The notes under the pieces are model-generated. The model ran no database searches. It was not told the origin of the DNA and was given only the letters and a program-made list of their open reading frames with translations. Source: Megascapheus bottae (Eukaryota; Chordata; Mammalia; Rodentia; Geomyidae). From it: 64,000 nucleotides of DNA. The position numbers were made by a program, and so were the translations under genes. The DNA lies in the NCBI GenBank assembly GCA_024803745.1, contig JANJXV010000013.1:15373501-15437500 (forward strand), written 5' to 3'. Each line of letters opens with the position of its first letter. Positions within the stretch are counted from its first letter, which is position 1. Shown in pieces: positions 59,029-64,000 of this stretch.

Positions 59029-61079
59029 CAGAATTTGAATATGACAGAATAAGAGACCTGAGGGTAAGGAAAGCAGACCTTAATTTTTACTCTCCCCAAT
59101 ATGTTACAATATCTGTGAACATATTGTAAACTATATTTAGATTTTCTGTTTGCATTAGGAAGAAAAACAAGTCAAAATTTCACACTGAGAATTGACTATA
59201 AGGCAGTTCCAGCCATTCATTAAACTTTTAGAAATAAAATGATGAATGAAGTGAGATTTAGATAAAAATGATATTGAAGTTTGTAAAGCTGGCAACTATA
59301 GTAATAGCATACATTTATAGCAAATAAATGTACTAGTATATATAGCATATATGTGTGCTTATTTACATATGTCTATGATATATGTGTAATGGGGCCCACA
59401 TGTGATTTATATAACTTGGTGTTAAATTCCTGAATTTTTCTCTAAGCAATAAGAAGTAGGTACTGTTTATTACTTGTACATTTTATTGTGGAGAAAACTG
59501 AGGCAATGATATATTTTAATATGGTATAGAAAAGAAATGTGTCTGGTGAAAAGTAAGGGGGAAATAGGACAATGTGAAGTCCTCCAGTCAAAAAGATAGA
59601 CATCCCAGTGCCTGCATAAACAGTGCACAAACTCCTTCCAATATTGATTCAAGTTGACAAGTATAGAATTTCAGAAAAAAAACTTTACAAGGACATTTGG
59701 TTAATTTTTGTGTATAGTGAATTTCAGGACAACATCTAGCCAGCGTGATGGAAAAAGGAAATGGAGAGTGAGAGTGTGGAAGGATAATTTTATAAACCAC
59801 ACCAAACTAATGTTCACAGCTAATAAAATGTAAAACAAGAAAAGGAGACAGTGTTGACTAAAATGAAGCAAAATTACATAAAGAAGGAAATTATGCTCCT
59901 AATTTTGTTCAAGAGTATTTTCATAAACTATTTCATGACTGAGTAAATCAATATGTATACCTATAATATGGCCTGTCCTTAATTTGGCATAATTGACTGC
60001 TTTCTATATGTTTTAATGAATATTGAAACAGATGAATGTAACATGAATGTTGTATACTAATATTAGTATCATATTAGGATAACAGTTTCTTTTCAGGAAA
60101 GTACTGGGATTGAAATTTGGTCCTTACATTAGGTACTTTATCAATATTTCTATACCCCTAGTACTCAGCCACAATCCACTACTAAAGTATAATATTAGTT
60201 CTTTTACTTTGAGAGATTTTTTATTTTTCAGATAAGGTATCTTCTAAGTTTATCTGAGAAAGTCTCCTACGTAGTTGTCTGCCTATGCCTCAGTCATATA
60301 AAACACACTGGATTTTAACAGATGAATATAAACTGTCCTCTTTATCAACTGATTAAAAATATACAATTTGAACATATAAAACAGATGGAACTAATTTTGT
60401 CATATATTACACCTATAAATAATGCGTACAATTCTTTTAGCAGCAATGAGAAAAATGGACTAGTAAAAAAGATATCGATAAAAATTTCACAATTCCATAA
60501 AATTTAGGTAAGAGTAAAATCATCATGAACCGAAAATATTACTATTACTATCTTTTTTCTTCCTTAATTATATTTTTATAAAGTACTTGAGTCCTTCGCG
60601 GTGTCTACTTTTTGTAGTAAGTCAAGATTCAGAATTAAAGCAACAAATATGTTCTATAGCATACAACTGAAATGAATTATTTAGTTTCAATAAAATTTCT
60701 TTCATTCTTTGGCTATGGTATGATGCAGTAGCAGACTGTAAAGGAGAAAGATCAAGTGTTAAGAATACATTGGGATTCATCATAATACAACATAATTCAA
60801 AGATAAATATGTAAGGCAATGAGCATTGCTCTTAAGTTAGAGAAGTGAATGAGAGTTGGATGTATTTAAAAATAGTATTTTCCAAACATAAGGGAATATT
60901 AGCCAAATATTTAGAGGAAATTGATAAATGTAAAAGGCAGAGATTAAAGGAAATTAAGTATGGATATGTCATCACTGGAAGCAAGTCATTGTAAGATTGC
61001 GGTGATGGTAGTAAACTAGATAAGCTGAAACTTATTTTAGTAGAAAGAAAGGAAGCAGCTCCTATGTACCCCAAAAATT
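59029..61079. other. 3' flank of copy 3 and intergenic DNA
   Basis: Weak homology to the unit A and B flanks to about 60170, then AT-rich unassigned sequence. AATAAA near 59231 is a possible polyadenylation signal. No gene seen. Confidence 0.45.
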
Positions 61080-61679
61080 AGGATCCTATATCCATAGAGG
61101 TAGGTTTAATGGACCCAGGATCCAACGGCAATATTTCCCAATGTCCAGAAATGGTCACTTTGCTAAATACTAAAATAGTATATAATTAATTGCTAAAGTG
61201 TAAAATAATTGTTTATTCATCCCTACTGGTGTAAAGAAATTATGAAATACATAAATGGAGGAACATTCTTGTATGGAGAACAATTCCAAATAATTTATGA
61301 GAATTGAACATTCTCATGGAGACTGCATATTGGAGCTCAATTCCATAGAATTCTTGAAGAAGAAGGAAAAATAGAGCTTCCTTGGTGCTTTATCAGGGGA
61401 ACAATCTAGTTCAGCTTCCCCAGGGATTTTGTTGATGTGAGTCACTTATCCAGTGAGAGGGTACAGTGATCGAATATGCCTTGGATCAACTCTGTAATTG
61501 GTGCTTGACCTTCCCAGTCATCCTCCCCACAGCATTTAACACTGATGTAATCATGTGAAAATTAATCAGGCTACTCTCATCTGTGCGGAGTTTGCAGAAT
61601 GCTGGACCAGGCTCCTAAGACCTGTCTAGTCATGAAGTTGGAAGAACTGTCACAGGCAGGAGGATTCTAAGGTAATATT

Positions 61680-61740
61680 TATACATACATACATAAATAC
61701 AAATTAGTATATTAGTACATATATGTATATATATATATAA
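61680..61740. repeat. (TACA/TATA)n low-complexity tract
   Basis: Units tacatacatacata, then atatatata. Confidence 0.8.
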
Positions 61741-61951
61741 ACATTGGACTTGTATCTGGCACATGAAAGAAACTTTAGAACAAGAGAAACAATGAAGAGA
61801 ATACATGTGAAAAAAGGCTCTTTTACAGAGAAGCCAGTATAGCATGAATCCTCTCAAGCTACATCTATAATTGGGACCTTTAACTTTATCACCCATGACA
61901 TCACGCTCTGTATTTATGAAACATCAACTTTGATGCCTCTGAGAGACTTTG

Positions 61952-62099
61952 TTCCCCAGGGAGCACGTATTGTGGCACATTCCATTTTAAGAGCAAGCCA
62001 CTAACAATATAAATCCTGTGCTTCAGTCAGAGAGACTGAAAATGGAAAATGTTTGGGGACAGGTGAACTAGCCCCACTGGACAAGCTTTGCTGGTAAGT
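61952..62099 (+). promoter_or_regulatory. Predicted OR promoter and non-coding exon 1, unit D
   Basis: A perfect O/E palindrome ttccccagggag (61952-61963), tataaat (62008-62014), exon ending at 62093, donor gtaagt (62094-62099). The homeodomain core is changed (cactaacaa where the others have aattaacag). It should serve an OR gene beyond the window end. Confidence 0.6.
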
Positions 62100-63813
62100 C
62101 TGGTTTGGGAACTTGACAAGAAAACTGAGTACACATTGAATTGTGATCATTTTAATGAAGATTGAGCTTGATAATTCACTGAGACTGAGATGAAAGGAAA
62201 GGAGTAACAAGCAAAGCTGGTGAATATGGTAGGCTTTTCTTGGATGAAAGGACAACAAGGTAACAAATGACACAGACTCTTGTGTATGTTTTAGAAAAGA
62301 TGCTAGTTAATCATATCATTAAATAATTAGAGAAGGGATGGACATGTGCATATTCAATTGTCATTTCAATAGTTTCCTGCATTTTTACTTTTCTATGCCT
62401 TTCCATCTGAGTTATTTTGCTAAATCTTCCCTTCTCTTTGTATGTTAATTTTAATCAGTCTTTTTAGTTTGGTAAATATTATAACTACATTTTATGAAGA
62501 ACAACATAGAGTGTTAATACATGTATCAAATGTGCAATCATTAGGTCATCCTTGCTTTTATGAGGTACATTCAAATGTCTGTAAATAGTTTTGGAAAATA
62601 TAATCAATTATTGTCAAAGTTTCCTAATATCTTGTTGAGCACTTAATGAATTCTTCCACTGATCTTCATTTTAACAATATTTCTTATACACAGCCCCCTC
62701 TTTTTTCTCACTGAGCTTCTGGACTTCTTATAACCACTGATTCTATCATAATTTAAATCCTATCATCTTATATAAAAATAGGTAAATTGAAGCAGATACT
62801 GCCCAAAGCCCAAAGCTGAGATTTCCTTTTTATCAGATATTACAGATGTAATTTGGGTGACTTTAGTCAAAGAACTCACTGTATGTATTTTTGAGTCTGT
62901 CATTGTGTCAGTTGGTTGTAGCTTCTTGCTTCCAACATCCACCTCTCTTCTATTGATGTTTCCTTATCCCCCCAAGTATCAGATTCTGGTCAACTGAAAT
63001 GTCTTTGATCATTGAATCTGCTGCCCTTCCAATGAATGGAATCAAAATTAAAATATTCCCTCCCAGATCATCTGGGGATCAAGGTAGAGCACTAACTGTA
63101 ACTCCATGGAAATTCCATTTTAAAATTAGAGAATAATTAGAATTCCATGGATCTCAAAAGGGCTAAGGCTTCCAAAGTAGAAAAAGCATACCAGATATCT
63201 CATTGGTGTTTTTTTCCTCATTCTTTCTAACTGACAGGAAAACCTGGGCACATGAAACTCTTCATAGATCTTGTGTAATCTGTTATGTTGTCATATTAAT
63301 CTCATATACTCACCCTACATTTTTCATGTTAACTTGGTTAACTGATAAATAGACATAATTCTGAATATGTGAAATCTCAGTTAGTGACACAATTTCTTTC
63401 TCAAAGTTAATGTATACCAGGGACAAAAATAAAACACTACACACCCTGCCAGCATTGTAGTATAGGGTAGAATTAGTGCCAGTATTTCCATTTTAGAGGT
63501 TGAATAAAGGATAGCTATACACAAAGCCAGTTTCAGGAGAAACATCACTTTGTGATTGGACATGAAGCAAAATGAATGATGAAACATACATACTAGATTT
63601 TGCTTTCCTCATTCACATAGTAAGATTCATTACCTTCATTCTAAAAATTTCAATGCAATATGATATTCCATATATGTGTGGAGAAAATATCAGAAAAGCT
63701 TATTTCAGTTTTACAAATGGAAGGATTGAATCAATCCTGGATTACTGCTACTTTCAAAAATGAATTACACAACGTAGTATTAAGGTCCTGTGTGGTGTGT
63801 CAATCAAATCCAC

Positions 63814-63849
63814 AGAGATTGTATGTTTGAAAGATTGTATCTTTGAAAG
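63814..63849 (+). repeat. Short tandem duplication
   Basis: The text gattgtatgtttgaaa is followed at once by gattgtatctttgaaa. Confidence 0.85.
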
Positions 63850-64000
63850 AACTTCACCCTAGGATAAAATATCCTTTTTGAGAAAAAGATGCATGAATTT
63901 TGCGTTAGTGACTTTCTCTACTTAGTCTGGAACTTTGAAAATATTTTGTATGAATTCAACATCAAAACAAATGTCATTCAATATAATATTGTTGTTGTAT

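Larger units (their letters stand above)
51790..60170 (+). repeat. Segmental duplication unit C (OR52E-like array)
   Basis: Shares the pre-promoter text (taatagacacaggtt, 52175), promoter modules, presumed intron sequence, coding exon and 3' flank (to tagtatcatattaggataac, 60065) with units A and B. More diverged outside the coding exon than A and B are from each other. Confidence 0.75.
61080..64000 (+). repeat. Segmental duplication unit D (partial, runs off the window)
   Basis: Begins near ggatcctatatccatagagg, which matches pre-promoter text of units A and C. It has its own promoter module and continues through presumed intron sequence. At 63750-63960 it reaches text matching the region 350-550 bases before the start codons of the other copies (tgaattacacaacgtagta, ctttgaaaatattttgtatg). 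Confidence 0.65.

Noticed and set aside
1..64000. Bacterial-style features such as operons, CRISPR arrays or ribosome-binding sites
   Set aside because: The window is plainly mammalian: single-exon GPCRs in AT-rich DNA full of SINEs, L1 and microsatellites. No spaced direct-repeat array of CRISPR type was seen.

Overview
This window is AT-rich mammalian DNA from an olfactory receptor (OR) cluster. It holds six intact single-exon class I (fish-like) OR genes in a dense background of SINE and LINE-1 copies. The dominant SINE is a dimer: a tRNA-derived ID-like left half with visible A and B boxes, and a right half that in + orientation ends in text like ccaggactggcaaaaa. A second dimer joins a 7SL/B1-like left half to the same kind of right half. 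From memory this is the IDL-Geo type of SINE described in geomyoid rodents (kangaroo rats, pocket mice, pocket gophers), so a geomyoid rodent is the best guess at the organism. The receptor types fit the OR51/OR52 part of the cluster beside beta-globin: one gene looks like the OR52J3 orthologue and three are OR52E-like, which resembles the human OR51L1-OR52J3-OR52E2 neighbourhood.

Layout. 1-8.1 kb: repeats and unrecognised intergenic DNA. 8.17-9.11 kb: an OR51-family gene on the minus strand. 9.1-15.1 kb: L1 and SINE fragments, including a 5'-inverted L1. 15.17-16.12 kb: an OR52-family gene on the minus strand. 16.1-25.9 kb: intergenic with repeats. 26.13-27.07 kb: a GC-rich Or52j3-like gene on the plus strand. 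From about 29.8 kb to the window end the DNA is a tandem segmental duplication with units at about 29.8-37.6, 42.5-51.1, 51.8-60.2 and 61.1-64.0+ kb. The first three units each hold one OR52E-like gene on the plus strand (35.58, 48.98 and 58.09 kb). The fourth is cut by the window end. About 37.6-42.5 kb, between units one and two, is mostly an antisense L1 with younger L1 pieces nested in it.

How the genes work together. OR genes are normally expressed one per olfactory neuron, so these are parallel receptors and not a pathway. Each duplicated unit has, 4-6 kb upstream of its coding exon, a module I read as the OR promoter plus a non-coding first exon: an EBF (Olf-1) type palindrome, a homeodomain-type site, a TATA-like element, then a GTAAGT splice donor. 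A second, decayed copy lies in unit three. The module in unit four, together with sequence matching the DNA just upstream of the other start codons, predicts a fourth OR52E-like gene starting a few hundred bases beyond the window. I found no sign of a novel non-receptor system; the most informative content is the structure, promoters and conversion history of the OR52E-like array.
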